Shown: positions 23,193-58,567, counted from the stretch's first letter. The stretch: DNA of 64,000 nt from Bathymodiolus brooksi (GCA_963680875.1 OY804579.1:36875804-36939803), one strand, 5' to 3'. The notes: generated by a model from the sequence alone, not told the origin. Made by a program: numbers and translations.

Positions 23193-24698
23193 CACAGGCG
23201 CATGGGGCATGGATTTCGTTTCCTCCTCCCCCTTTTCTCTACTACCCCCCCCCCTTTTTTTCAAAATTTTCATATAAATCATTCCTTTTTCAAAATTTTC
23301 ATAATCATTCGTTTTTTCTTCATTTGACAATATCAGTAGACGTCATACATTATGAATAATACGTGTATTCTGTGTCCACAGTTTTTCGACTGATACAGTA
23401 TAAGAGAGAAGGTAAGCAACTCCATTTTCATATTTCGCGCCATATCGCTCACCTCGGTTGGGAAACCCCCGTGTTTTTTACACTTTTTACCTTGTCTACA
23501 TATGGCACTCGTATCAAACTGTTTCTAAGACACTTACCTAATTGCCCATGTTCGAATTTTCCAAGAAATCTCGCCGAGAATAGCGAAGCAGCTTCGTTTC
23601 TAGGTCAAACTACATCATATTAGACGGAAGTGCAAGAACGGGAACCCTGGGTTTTTTACGAATGGATTACCTGCAATGAAAAACCCAGATGCGCTCCGAA
23701 TATTTTTCCCGGAATGCTTTGGCGGGAAATATAAACTGCTGAAAAAAACATAACAGCAGACGGATTATTTCGTAAAAATGGCACAACGACCATCTGAATA
23801 TGGAAACATTGAAATAATTTGATGGTAAATAACTGTTCAAAAAGAAATTCAAACTGAGAAATAGATATGATTGAATGGTTAGAACTGAAGTCAAAATTTC
23901 AATGAAAAAGAAATATTCAGCTTGCCTCTACTTCAAATTATTAAAATCATACCCAAACAAATACATATACAACTTAAAAAAAATAAAAAATAAAAAAAAC
24001 CAAAGGATATTGAATGGGACTATGGCATTGTACCCCCTTCCTCAATAAAAGGGCTCACAACTGATAAAAATGTGTAAGGGAGCCGGAGAGACCATTTATT
24101 TCAATGTTTCCATATTCAGATGGTCGTGCCATTTTTACGAAATAATCCGTCTGCTGTTATGTTTTTTCAGCGGTTTATATTTCCCGCCAAAGCATTCCGA
24201 GAAAAATATTCGGAGCGCATCTGGGTTTTTCATTGCAGGTAGTCCATTCGTAAAAAACCCAGGGTTCCCGTTCTTGCACTTCCGTCTAATATGATGTAGT
24301 TTGACCTAGAAACGAAGCTGCTTCGCTATTCTCGGCGAGATTTCTTGGAAAATTCGAACATGGGCAATTAGGTAAGTGTCTTAGAAACAGTTTGATACGA
24401 CAGTGCCATATGTAGACAAGGTAAAAAGTGTAAAAAAAACACGGGGGTTTCCCAACCGAGGTGAGCGATATGGCGCGAAATATGAAAATGGAGTTGCTTA
24501 CCTTCTCTCTTATACTGTATCAGTCGAAAAACTGTGGACACAGAATACACGTATTATTCATGATGTATGACGTCTACTGATATTGTCAAATGAAGAAAAA
24601 ACGAATGATTATGAAAATTTTGAAAAAGGAATGATTTATATGAAAATTTTGAAAAAAGGGGGGAGGAGGAAACGAAATCCATGCCCCATGCGCCTGTG
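23193..24698. mobile_element. 1.5-kb fold-back element, hAT-like, 8-bp duplication TTGAAAAT
   Basis: The left arm (23193 to about 23818) and right arm (about 24094-24698) are near-identical reverse complements of over 600 bp, both starting CACAGGCGCATGGGGCATGG from the outside. A spacer of about 275 bp separates them. TTGAAAAT flanks both ends (23185-23192 and 24699-24706). An 8-bp duplication with a CA-starting terminus fits the hAT superfamily. The left arm has a slightly longer pyrimidine/C run near its outer end. Open frames in the arms mirror each other and show no transposase motif. Confidence 0.85.
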
Positions 24699-24706
24699 TT
24701 GAAAAT

Positions 24707-27700
24707 AGGTAGAGGTTCCCCAACTTATTTGTGTACGACCGAGAAATGTTGTCGTCGTATTATATTATACGAGTCTTGTCATTCGTCTGTAGATAGTACA
24801 ATGGTTTCCGTGTGATAATTTTAGTTCCGTTTGACCACAGGCACTCGCACAGTCGATGGTAAGAAAATGGCGTCTCGTGTAATATAAAAAGAACTATTTT
24901 TATATGGCAAAAGACACTATTTTCTTGTCATTGGCCGTATGGAGTATCTAGTGTATGTGATTTAATTGATCCTAATGAAATTGTAGCTCACCTTGGCATG
25001 GAATTAAGGTTGGAATTGATTTGGGGGTATTGTAGCATTACCGGACCGTTTTCAAGCAAGCGACAGAAAGGTGCAAAGTTAGTGTTTCTGTTGTTTGTAA
25101 GTGGAGAGAGTATTGCTTATATATTTAATGAGGTTTTTTTTTATGGTTTTATGAAATATTGCACAAAATATAAAATGGCAGTACAAAAAAAATAGCAGTC
25201 TACACAGAAAAAACAGGAGTATTGATTGACCGACAAACAAGAGTTAAGCAGGAGTATGTGTTAATCTTTTGCATCTTAAACCCAGATGAGTTTTACGGTT
25301 CTTGAGACAATTTTTAAAGTAGGCTTTGCCTATCGGACCATGTGCTTTACAATCGTTATTATAGGTGTCTTGTCTGTCTGCATGGTGTATGGCGCGGAAT
25401 CGAGATCAAAATTAATGATTACGTATATCGAATTCTGTCGGTATGTGTATCGTCTGTACATTTTGTATATGCGGATACCGATTTACGTATGTGCAGAAAC
25501 AAAATTGTATATACAGAATTCCATTTTCCCGTATATATACTTAATACATTTTTGTATTATTAATTTTGACCTGATAAACGAATTCAACATTATCACCTGA
25601 ATCCACTTGGCCAGTTGGAACTAAACAGTGGTTCTTTGGTGCTCGGCATAACGTCTGCACTACACAATGGAATTAGTTGCATTTAAAATAAAAATTCAAC
25701 AGCAAAAAATATATAACAAAACATGCAAGAATAACTAATAAAATCCACCTGTACATGATTTCTTAATAATTGGACATTGTGCCAGGCAAAAGGTTATCAG
25801 CATCAGATTTTAAGGACATTGCTTTGGTAAGAACGATCAGTATCATTGCAGCATACAAATGAATAGAAACAGCGAACCAGAGGATTATAAAACTCACGAT
25901 TTAGACTGGATCAGTTGGTAATAGGATATGTTTCATCTATAGTCAGGTGGGAACTGATAATTGGAGATTTGTAAGAATTGTATTATAATGGAATAAAATA
26001 TTAGGACACTTTATATGCACGAATATTACAACTAATAAAATAACAATTTTTTTTTCTCTTAAGGCCCATTTTTTTAGCACTCAGGAGATTTTAGAAACGA
26101 AACTTGATTTTTAAGACTATTCGCCTTGTAAAAATCATTAAAAATAATGTATTAATATGCGATGTTTTGTCTTATGATTGTGTTTCTTCCGATATATAGA
26201 ATAACGACAGTTAGGACGGTTGAGACAGACATTGTCGCTAGAACAACAGCGAGTCCGCAGAGTGAGTGTATGTTCAAACCTTCAAAACTGACGTTATTCT
26301 TTTTATGTGTTTTTGACATCACCTCTACGATAATTTTCAGTGTCGAGTCAGTTCATTGATTCTGACAATATCACTCGGTGAGATCAACGGAAAATGTCTG
26401 AATTACCGATAAATTCACATCTTTTTTTTTTTTATAATTTCAATGTTGACTATTAAATAATGGGTGTAATAGTATTTGGCTAGAAGAACTAAATGAGCAA
26501 ATGTCCCCACTCTTACATCCGTCTTCATTAGAGATATAAATTGTCGCGATTGTAGGTTATTTTATCCATTCAATTCCCTTTCCGTGGTTGCGTGTACTCC
26601 AGGGCTGTCTTAGCAGCATAATAGGCCCCCGGGCAAAGCAGTGCACTGGGGCCCATACCTACACAACCACTCACATGAATAAAAATGTAAATGGTCGATA
26701 AAATTAAACATATATCTAGTATTGTATTGGTACAGTACTTCCAACACAATCATTGTATAAACATTAAAAAAAAACATGACGTACACAACATACGCAGATT
26801 GGCACGGGGCCCCTATGCTCGTGCCCCCCCCCAGGAAACTACCCAACGTGCCCATGCGTTAGACGGCACTTGTGTACTCAATACACCTTTATATGATATG
26901 GACGTCGTTGTTGTGATCGAATGGTAGTTGAATTTACAACTATCAGAGCCTATCACCACTAAAGTTGAGTTCGAACCCCGTTCAATGCGATGTGTTCTCG
27001 ATACAACATTATGTGATCAAGTTTGTCAGTGATCTGCGACGTACATGTCGGTGGTTTTCTCTGGGTACTCAGGTTTCCGCCACGATATAACTGAAATATT
27101 GTTGAAAGTGGCATTAATTATATATTAAACACCATAAACCAAAACCACCCTTAATATGATATATCGTTTTCCAGTTACTTGCCGACAGTCGTTGATTAAA
27201 ACTTACTCTCTCAATATATCTAAAATGTGGTGGCAAATGGCGTTTAACACCCACTGCTTTGTTATATTAACATAAACATAAGGGGTAACACGGAACCTTG
27301 GGTTTAATTGCAATAAATGTGTTTTCATCATACTTTAAAGACCTCTTTTGTAGATTCCGAACATGAGTGGGTGTGATGTATATATGTAGTCTCTACAGAA
27401 GGCCAATTATTTGTCGTCACTACCAAACATATGACATAATTGCTGATGGACGCTAAAGGCATACAGGCCGTTATTTTAATATAAAAATGTTTCCCGATAG
27501 AAGACCTAAACTTTGATTTAGAAAAGCATAAAGATATATTGCAGTTGAAATTTTTCTTAATATCATACGTAAATAGCCTAGAACGAAGGAAATGCGTCGC
27601 TGTTCGATTTTCTTCCATCCAGGAAAGAATTCAATGTTGACCCTGACAGTGAACTCATTCGGAAATCGTTTTTGCATGTACGAAATTGTTTGTTGATGGA

Positions 27701-28774
27701 AGAAAATTTTGGATGTGCAAAAATCGAATGGTGGAAGAACAAAAACATTGACGGATTCTACACGAAAACGACACAAAAAGGAGGATTCAACAAAATACAA
27801 CAAGGTGATGAATATGACAAATGAACTGAACTTAAGGACGTCTAAGTTATTTACCTTTATCACACACTGCTCGACAATCTTCGGAACTGCAGTCGATTCA
27901 TAATTAATCATGTGTTAATGGCGATTCCACCAACAGACGATGCTAAGCATTCGAATACATTTCACTAATTACGACATTATAACAGATTTTTTAAACCTGG
28001 CTTTTTGTTCAGAACATTTTATTAATATAAAACATCGAATATTGGCAACTTTTAATATAAACAAACAATTCAATTCTGACAGCCTGTATGCCTTTAAGCA
28101 ACTATATATTGCGTAATTTAAAACGACAGGAATGAATCCCACATAAAATTGTTCACATCTGATACCCGCAAGACAAACCATACACCACTAGTAGCACATT
28201 AATGTTTGTAAATCAATTTTGAAAGTTGGAGACGAATTCTAAACAAATTTGAAGATAAGAAAGGGCAATAATAAAGAAGTCGCAAATCGAAGGACAGAGA
28301 ATAAAATGACCATAAGAAGGTAAAAGAACAATCGGTGGTTTACAAAGCATTAATCAGAAAACTAGACATCAGAAAACGGAAATTTTTCACTACCGACTGG
28401 GGTGAAATCAGTTACTCGGGACGAGTAAGCAGTTCTTGACCAACTAGTTACAATCGTCGTACTTACTCGTGTTAAAAATCCGGTGACAAGTCACGAATAA
28501 AGAAAGAACCAGATTAGACTATGACACCCGGAACACATTCATGGTCATCTGTGGCACACGCCATTCCGTCACTGGTAACCAAGTCATGATTGCAACTGTA
28601 AAACTTTCGAAATGATGATTACAACTAGCACCATTGGTTCTATGGCTTGCCACTTGTATCTCTTGAGTACATGTAACAGGCTTATATGCTGTTTCATCTG
28701 TTCAAAAATCAATTAAATACATCAGTAAATGAAAACAACTCGCTGTGCTGCGACAAGCTGAAGTGCAACGGTAA
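24707..28774. other. Intergenic stretch, no gene confidently recognised
   Basis: It holds a SINE family A copy (26895-27145). Two weak hints of a secreted-protein gene are a signal-peptide-like ORF start at 25340 and a splice-bounded 62-bp open segment at 26200-26261. Neither is sufficient for a gene call. Confidence 0.4.
26895..27145 (+). repeat. SINE family A
   Basis: Head phrase ATGGTAGTTGAATTTACAAC, B-box-like GAGTTCGAACCCCG, body GTGATCAAGTTTGTCAGTGA, tail GATATAACTGAAATATTGTT. Confidence 0.8.
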
Positions 28775-29135
28775 ATGAGTGAGTGAGTTATTGTTGTTTA
28801 ACGTCAATTCAGCAATTTGTCAGCTATATTATGGCGAGAACAAGTTAATTTTCAATGAGATGATGACGAGGTCCGCTTTGTTCTAGACCAACACGCCGAG
28901 TTGGATTTTTATAGTGCTAGCTCACTGAAACAACAGTCCGCGGATAGCTCCACTCGGACACATTATCCTGATTCCGAGTCAACCAGTCTGCTCTTTCTCC
29001 TTAGTGCTGCGTGCTTAGCGGAGAAGCAACAAATACCAATTTTATAGTCTTTGGTTTGACCCGACCGCGGCTCGAACTCACGACCTACCGCACTAGAGGC
29101 GAGCACGCTAACCATTACGCCACCGATGCCGTGTT
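28775..29135 (-). repeat. SINE family B, full length
   Basis: Runs from GAGTGAGTTATTGTTGTTTA through CGGCTCGAACTCACGACC to ACCATTACGCCACCGATG, i.e. the tRNA-like head is at the right. The 130 bp just left (about 28640-28770, ATCTCTTGAGTACATGTAAC) also match the sequence left of the copy at 61395, so the repeated unit is longer than the SINE. Confidence 0.8.
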
Positions 29136-29591
29136 TCTTGTTAGAAGCAACCCTTCTACCAAATATTAACCTGATTCAACAAGAAACCTTCTACCAAGGA
29201 AATCCTGATAGGAAACCCAAGCTCTGAAATATCGTATCAGCTGAGAGATATATATAGCTAAATATTGATATTTTTTTGGTTTTAAAGGTATAATGTCGTT
29301 GATTTTGGTGATTTTTTTTGTCCTGATAATTTTTACAAGGAGTGCATTACAAACTAAAATTAACGCTAATTATCGAAGTTTAAAATAAAAAGTCCACCCA
29401 GTCTTTTTATTTTCATGCAAACACATCTCGAACATAAATTCCTGTATATACGACAAAAATGTCTGCGGACAGAAAAATTTTGCTAGAAAAAGAAACGAGA
29501 AAGAAGTTTTGGCGAATTATAATAAAACAAATTATTAATTATAAAAATTGCTGTCCAATAAAATTATAGATATACCATACCATATCTTTAA

Positions 29592-30070
29592 ACAAGAGGC
29601 TCACCTGGATATATATTATCCGAAAATTTGTAAAAACATTTTTGTCATAGACTTCCATGTTAAACTACACCCATGACAGTGCTCAAGTTAACTTGGATTT
29701 CCAATCCACTTAAAATATGTCATTTGCAAGGGATGGTCCAATTATCATTCATGTATGGTCTGAATTCAATCAGGTTAGTACAATGTAGTTTCTGAGATGA
29801 AGTTTTTTGTTAATTTTAACATAGGTCATAATTGACTACATCCAATAATTGTGGCCATCTTGGATATCATATCAGCTTAAAAAAGTTAAATTTGACAAGA
29901 GTACCATCAAAGGAGCATTCTCACAGGTATCAGTTCAATCAATTTGGTTTTTAAGAATTTTTGTTTCAAATTCCTTCCAATTAGAATGCCTGTAGGCCAT
30001 GTTGAATTTATAGCATCAAAATCAACAATTTTGTAAAATACCATTCAATGAAAATTCCTTCCAAGGGTTT
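29592..30070 (-). repeat. Interspersed repeat E, second copy (diverged)
   Basis: Starts AACAAGAGGCTCACCTGG, the inverse of the end of the 21060-21715 repeat. The interior is too diverged to align by eye. Confidence 0.4.
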
Positions 30071-30086
30071 AAGAAGGATTTTGAAT

Positions 30087-30180
30087 TGAGTGAGTGAATG
30101 ATTGTTGTTTAACACCAACTCAGCAACCCACAATATACTCAAGGTGAGCACACCTTACACCATTACACCACCAATGTGGT
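30087..30180 (-). repeat. SINE family B, internally deleted
   Basis: The tail phrase GAGTGAATGATTGTTGTTTA is followed directly by ACACCATTACACCACCAATG from the head; the middle of about 250 bp is missing. Confidence 0.7.
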
Positions 30181-30444
30181 TGGGTCACTTGAAATTGAAA
30201 AAAAAAAGAAAAAAAAAAAGGCATATAAAAAGTGACATACATGTATTTTACACTTCAGTTTATTTTCAAGTCTAGAAGTAACAAATATGAGGAATGTTTA
30301 TAGTATGAATATAATAAAATGACTCAAGTATATAAATAAAAGACATAGATACAAAACATAAAAAAATTAAGTCAAATATACAAATAGGTTATTGTAGCTG
30401 CATCAGTAAAATCTTTATACACAAACATTATTGTCTTTGTTGGT

Positions 30445-30645
30445 TACCTGGGTAATCAGCGCATATCACCACTAACATTGAGAGTTGGAATCAAGGTCAG
30501 GCGAGGTGTACTTGATACAACATTATGTGATAAAGTTTGACTTGCGACAGGTCTGTGATTTTCTCCAGGTACTCCAGTTTCCTTCACCAATAAAACTGAC
30601 TGAAATATTGTTGAAAATGCTGTTAAACACCATAACCCTAACCGC
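30445..30645 (+). repeat. SINE family A
   Basis: CAGCGCATATCACCACTAAC, GTGATAAAGTTTGACTTGCG, CTTCACCAATAAAACTGACT, GAAATATTGTTGAAAATGCT in order. Confidence 0.75.
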
Positions 30646-31794
30646 CTCAATAAAAAAAAAAGACTGGAAAATTACTAGCATAGCATCAATTGTACCAAAC
30701 AAAATGGAACTGCAAAAATATTAAATCTTGCACATGTAATTTCATGAATCTGGATACATTCAAAATTACAGTTCAATCTGACAAAAAGAATTATAATTCT
30801 TGAAATAGAGACAATTATACAACTGTTCAGTTGGCAATGAAATGGATTGAAATCTGCATCACTAGTAGGTTTAGTTTACATGATGGGTTCATTTGAATTT
30901 TTTTTTTTAGAAAACTAACAGAATAAAGACAATAATATATGAAATCATTCAAATACAACAAAAAATTGAAATTTATGATTTAAATGTATATATTTTGGCA
31001 ATTTGTAGAAATTTCTACTTAATGTGTTGGTTTCAATGTTTGGATGAAGGGTGAAGCTATTGAAACTTTAAATATATAAAGCTATACATGTTGTTTTTTT
31101 TACTGGTATCAATGGACCTTAAATGTCAAAAAATTGACTAAATGTATGTACATCATAAGAAAGATTTAAATTTCTATGAGTTGTTAAACAAATTTATCTA
31201 TTTTCAGTAATGATGAAAATCTTGCAAAGGTATTTACCAAGGTTGTCAGAGAAATACCAGTAATGATGCAATTCTTACAAGGAATATTGAATTCATCAAA
31301 GGACAATATCAGCTTATTAGAGTAGTTGCAATTGATAACTAATGTTTAGAGTAAAACAAAGGTGAAAAATTAAAAAATTATATATACAATGTATAAAAAA
31401 TGGAATAAACTAAAAGCAGAATTAAACTACTATCAAAATAAAACCTGCATTATGTGAAAATCTAATATCTCCAAAATCTATAACAAAAATATTATATACT
31501 GTGCACTCAAATTTTATTCATATTACTATCAAATGGTTCTAAAAAAAAATTTCTTACATCTCTATGATCATACAAAAATAAATCTTCTCAAATTTATTGG
31601 AATTATATTTTTCTGTAATCTCTCAAACAATTTTTCATTAATTAATATTTCAATATTTCTCAACTATCTTAAAGTTAACATATTGCCAATTTAAAAATTG
31701 CCTGAAGTTAAATTAAAACTCAACTGTCACAATCAGGTCAAGGTGACCTATTTGTAGCACATGTTAACAAAGTTCCAATTTCTATTAGTGAGAG

Positions 31795-31930
31795 CTTTAT
31801 AATTTGAAGTTTGTCAATGACTTGCGGCAGGTAGATGGTTTTCTCTGGTTTCCTCCACCAATAAAACTGTCAGATCGCCATGATATAACTGAAATATTGT
31901 TGAAAGTGGCGTTAAACACCACAACCCCCC
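31795..31930 (+). repeat. SINE family A, 3' half
   Basis: AAGTTTGTCAATGACTTGCG to GAAAGTGGCGTTAAACACCA; the tRNA-like head is missing or diverged. Confidence 0.75.
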
Positions 31931-32513
31931 ATACAATTTGAATATTTAACTATTGAGAAAGGATAAATACCGTAATCCACAAGTAGTAGAAGGGAAATCT
32001 GTTCCTCCTATGACCAAAATGTCAAAAATATTTTTAAGCACTTAATGTCCGTTGTTAATGACCGTCAAAAGTAAATTGGTTGGAATTCTCATGCAGAAAT
32101 TTAACCACCGTGGTGATTTAAAATATTACGAAAATTAAAACAACTTCTTAAATATGGTTAGAATGGGAGAACTGCTGCTACCAAAAAAAAAAACTGTTTT
32201 TAATTTAGACATACCAAATATTTTTGCACAAGTAGCAATACCTCTATAAAATTTGATTATACAATTGATATATATCTATGGCCTATCAAAAATCCAAAAA
32301 AATGCCGACTAGAATTTGTTTACATAAAATCTTGAGACAATATTGATATAAGGTTCAAAGTAAGTAGATACAGTGGTGATACACAATATACACAATATCA
32401 AATAAAGTTGTCAAATCATACAAAACTAATTTTTCAACCATAAAATTATAAAATTTACGAAAGTACTAGATAATGACGAACGCCATACATTATGATGCAT
32501 TACATAATATAGG

Positions 32514-32640
32514 GCATGGGGTTAGGGTTATGGTGTTTAACCCCACTTTAAACAATATTTCAGTTATATCAAGGCAGTCAGTTTAATTGGTGAAGGAAAT
32601 CGGAATACCTGGTGAAAACCACCGACCTGTCGCAACTTAC
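32514..32640 (-). repeat. SINE family A, 3' half
   Basis: GGTTATGGTGTTTAACCCCA to GAAAACCACCGACCTGTCGC, the reverse complement of the SINE 3' half. Confidence 0.75.
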
Positions 32641-33875
32641 ATAATATATGGGAATTGTTAGCCAATATAAAATTTATTTGTATGAGCTTTATAAACAGGG
32701 GAAAAAATTAGCCTCTGGTGAACTTTTTATATTTTATATTTCCCCCAACAATATATGTATATTATTTTTATACTGCAATGTCACATGGGCAGGAAATTGT
32801 TACATTTACACATGAAAAACCAAAAACATTGGACATTTTGGTTGAAATGTCTATTGTGTGTCTACAGCATGGTACGTTTTCAACCAGTATCTATTACACT
32901 TCACTCTACATTATATACAGGGTACCAGTCATCTTTATAGGTCTAGCAGACGTATGAAGCAGATGCATAAAGCAAAGGTTTATGCCCGGTACCTACACCT
33001 TTATATAGGAAGTAAATGCACTAATTGCCATATAAAATATACTACATGTATGTTGTGGGTTGTGAGTCTGTTTTATGACACTGACATTCAGGTATTGTGA
33101 TACAATGACCAAATAATACCACTCACCTATAATGTGTGTTTCTTGATAAACAGACACTATCAAAACTTAACAACAAGGAGTTGATTTACAACTGTTAACT
33201 ATAGTAGAACCAAATTTTTATATATCTTTTATACAGGATGAAGTCCTTTTAACTGTAGGCTGTACGATTTTTCCTCCTATGTATCTATTCATAGCCAACT
33301 ATCTTTTCACCGGAAGTTTTAAAAATAGATCAATTGATATTTAGAAATGCAAAAAATATATATTTCAATGAAAAATTCCCATTTCTTTAATTATTTACTC
33401 TATGCAAAATCGAAATAAACTTGAAATAAAATTCTAATTAAAAAATCTCTTTCTACAAGATTCTCGGCGGAAGAGCGGCATAGGTAAAATGAACGGAACA
33501 GCCATAAGTCAAAGAGAGATAACTCCAGCCAAATAATTAAAAAAAAATTTAAAAAGTACTTAAAAAAAAATTATACATTCCCTTCTCACACCTCTCTCTT
33601 AAAATTATAGGTCTTTGTCCTTCAAATAGGTTGTGCCTGTCTCATATTAACCATCACTACATCAGCACCAATTCAATGTCCATACCATGGTTTACTTAAC
33701 CTTTCTCACAAGCAGGACAAGAAATAAATACTACAAATATCAAAACAAGCATAAAAGTTACAAAATTTGAGTCTTTTACCAAAAAGAGACCAAACCCATA
33801 GATAGAACCTCTGCCATTTAAAATGATTGCAATCTGTCACAAATACACAAACTTGTGGTGTTCCATCTTAATTAA

Positions 33876-34002
33876 AATGCAATGAAACCTGTCTAAGCCA
33901 AAGCCTGAATAATAAACCATTACCTGTATATAACGAACACCTGTCTATTCCCAACACAAAAGTTGGCCCCAAGGAGGGTTGGTTTAGACAGGCTTCACTG
34001 TA
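33876..34002. mobile_element. MITE 'CAGTGAAACCTGTCTAAACC' family
   Basis: Left end AATGAAACCTGTCTAAGCC, right end GGTTTAGACAGGCTTCACTG; internal phrase ACACAAAAGTTGGCCCC shared with the copies at 53358 and 55491. Confidence 0.75.
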
Positions 34003-34500
34003 CATGTATGAACATTAAACAAAATGAGTTTATCAATGTTAAAATTTCCATCACTAAGACCATACCCGATGACAATTAAATTTCCACACAAAACACTGTT
34101 CTCCACAACATTGAAACTGTTAAAACACTTTTTGAATAACTTGTTATATTCTACTGGAGTGAAATATCTTGGCTAATCCTGTAATTGGATTGGTTAATCA
34201 AGTCGGGGATATGAGCTTGCATCCCTGTGGTAGGACTGGTGATTTTTATTGTAAAATGGTGTCTCATAATCGCTTCATATTTTGTACTCATTTTGAAAAA
34301 TAAATTACAATAAGAAAATGCTAAAAACAATTTGTTTGACAAATTTTATTCCCCATATCTGTTCCGATATTAATTTTTGTTTGTAAAAAGAGGAGATCAT
34401 AGAAATTTGTCGTCTGCCAGTAAGCAAAAACGGCAAGATGTCACAGTTTGTGAGTGGTTTCTAGTGCTAGTTTAATCGGAACATTCCAGTAGAATACAAT

Positions 34501-34560
34501 TGTTATTCCGGCTTCACAGGGGATACAGGTTCATATTCCCTGTGAAGATCCGGAATAACA
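34501..34560. repeat. 60-bp hairpin
   Basis: The left arm TGTTATTCCGGCTTCACAGG is mirrored by CCTGTGAAGATCCGGAATAACA with a 2-nt bulge. It resembles a minimal MITE. Confidence 0.65.
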
Positions 34561-35890
34561 TATAGTATTTTCTATCCATACTGACAACATTTCTCAGTCC
34601 ATGTAGTTAAATCACTTTAATATTACAAAAACATGTACAGAAGGATGGAACAAATTCTATCACAAAGTGCAATAAAAAAAAAGAATATATTAATTCTATC
34701 ATTAAATATTATTATAATTAATAGATAATTTTTATGATTACATAACAAAACAACATATAAATATCAACACATTTTCTACAAAAAAATACACAGGCATCAG
34801 CACAGGTAGCCTGTAGTAGTATATATATTATTCTATATTAACAACTCTCAGATAAAAACTATAAAGTCTGTTCCAGGAAATTATGCTCCCTAGGAGAATT
34901 AATTTACGAGTTACTTGGCTTTCCAATCTTTTGCCTCTTGAGCGTACCTGATGAAAGTTATTCCAGAAATGTGTCGTGAGCACTAAATTGGATATCTACG
35001 TTTTTATTGTGATATGCTACGAGACAAAGAGATATTCAACTCTTTAAAGTCCCTAGTAATCAATTATACAGTCCACAGGGGCCCCTGTGTAGCTCCCTTG
35101 GGCTACATAGGGTAATTATATAGCAGGGTTTTTGAATAAAATGATCTGAAATTAAAAAAAAAAAAAAAAAAAAAAAATATTATACAGTCCTCGAAATGAA
35201 AATTTAAATTTACTGGTCTTGGGCCGAAGGACCGGTGCTCATCATGAGGACTGCTATATCAGTGGGTATATATGTAGGAGGAGGTAAAATAAAGTGCCTA
35301 CCTTCGAGTCAGTTTCAATCTTTCCCAGAAATTACTTTACACTTGAACAAGAGAATTGATGTAAATTGAATACAATTATTTAGACTAAATGATAAAATCC
35401 CAAACATAATGTTTTAGAAAAACTTCTAAACAGTGATGTTAAACGATTCAAAATTGTACAAGAAAGGTCGGAAAAAGTTTCTCATTATGTAAATAACAGG
35501 AAAACTGTATCGTGTATGAACGTGAAATATAACATAAATAAAACTATTATTGAAATAATGACATTCTGAATGATTTTGATAAACAAACAATAATAAATAT
35601 CACAGATTAAATCTAAAATCATTATGCAATAAAGCTATTTTAATAAATTTAGTGATTTGTCAGAATAATGGCCAAAAACTTGCCAACACATTAATCTGAT
35701 GATTAATTTTGCAATAGACTGATAAGGTATCATGCTCCACCCAAATATACATATATAGCAATCAAGAATCTAAAAGTTTGATCACGTGATGTGGCGGTTA
35801 AATGTTAGGTAACAAAATCTAACTTAATATTTATGTAACAATGAAAGACAACATATTTTCATCAATGATTTAACGATAATAGGTGCTTTG
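34561..35890. other. Downstream flank of IRE1 (3' UTR and beyond)
   Basis: The 3' UTR of IRE1 should start at 35890 and run leftwards, but no single polyadenylation signal stands out. The stretch also contains repeat C copy 2 (34885-35010) and a poly-A run of about 25 nt near 35155-35177. Confidence 0.45.
34885..35010 (+). repeat. Interspersed repeat C, copy 2
   Basis: TACTTGGCTTTCCAATCTTT, CTTGAGCGTACCTGATGAAA and GTTATTCCAGAAATG match copies 1 and 3. Confidence 0.65.
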
Positions 35891-57704
<21,814 letters not shown>

Positions 57705-57900
57705 CTGAAAATAATCAATTGTTGAAATAAATTGGAAACTAGCAAAACTCATAGGTGTATTACATGCCTGCTTATCTGATTAAACACAACATCTGTCAGT
57801 CAGTTAGGGAAGAATCATTTAAGGGACATTTTTTTCTGAATTTTTGTTTTTAACAGAACTTCATAGAAAAAAAGAAATTGACATGGAAGCATCATCAGTA

Positions 57901-58140
57901 ACCCACATTGAATCACTCACCACTCATCACTCATGGGTCAACTGGGGCAGAGAATTCCTTGTAGTCATGTGATCTTTTTAGAATACTTTGATTTGTCCCA
58001 AAGATCTAAAAAGATCTTTATAGCTAATCAAATCACAACCTTTCAGTGTATTTAAATAAAGAAAGGAATTCCTTGCAAATCGTGGGAGTCCCCATACGGG
58101 TGAGGAGTGGAGAGTAATCGGAGCATGATCAGCTGTGGGT
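57901..58140. mobile_element. 240-bp MITE at a TA target
   Basis: ACCCACA at the left and TGTGGGT at the right, flanked by TA on both sides (57899-57900 and 58141-58142). Inverted similarity continues inward over about 60 bp (GAATCACTCACCACTCATCA against GGTGAGGAGTGGAGAGTAAT) and around the mirrored GGAATTCCTTG/GAGAATTCCTTG. Confidence 0.6.
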
Positions 58141-58567
58141 TAGCGACGATGACCTGAAAGATACAAAAAAAATATATAATCTTAACCTGTAGTTTTTAAA
58201 GAGAAATATTTGGTCAAATTTGAAGAAAAATGACTGTTCTTTTCATGTCAACAAAATTTTCCAGCTCAGGAAGAAAAATCATAACCATCTTCCCCTAAAG
58301 GCTAAAATGGTTGATAGATAGATATTTCTCACTTTAATTAGTAAATGAATATATGTATAGCATCTAAATATGGGATATACTAAATTCGTCCAAATGATAG
58401 GAAAACAGTTTTTGCAATAAGCACATATCACTCAACTTCGAAGTACATGCACTTGTAAAGAAGATCACACTTAAGCAAGATTTGTAATTCTATTTCAATA
58501 ATACATCACAATGCTATTTGGAAAAAAAATTACATCTACTGAGGTCTTTCATAAATAAAATTTTAGA
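58141..58567. other. Non-coding stretch upstream of the recovered IRE1 exons
   Basis: The IRE1 signal-peptide exon is expected on the minus strand somewhere from here to beyond the right edge. No ATG followed by a hydrophobic run and a phase-0 donor was convincing. Confidence 0.4.

Noticed and set aside
23363..24550. Two similar ORFs on opposite strands (23363-23623 and 24368-24550)
   Set aside because: They are mirror images in the arms of the fold-back element, not two genes.
26601..26843. Possible hAT-type element with CAGGGCTGTC and GGCCCC-rich ends
   Set aside because: The right end could not be placed and no target duplication was visible.
27471..27911. 146-codon minus-strand ORF
   Set aside because: No recognisable domain, Phe/Ile/Leu-rich as expected of AT-rich chance frames, and no splice or promoter support.
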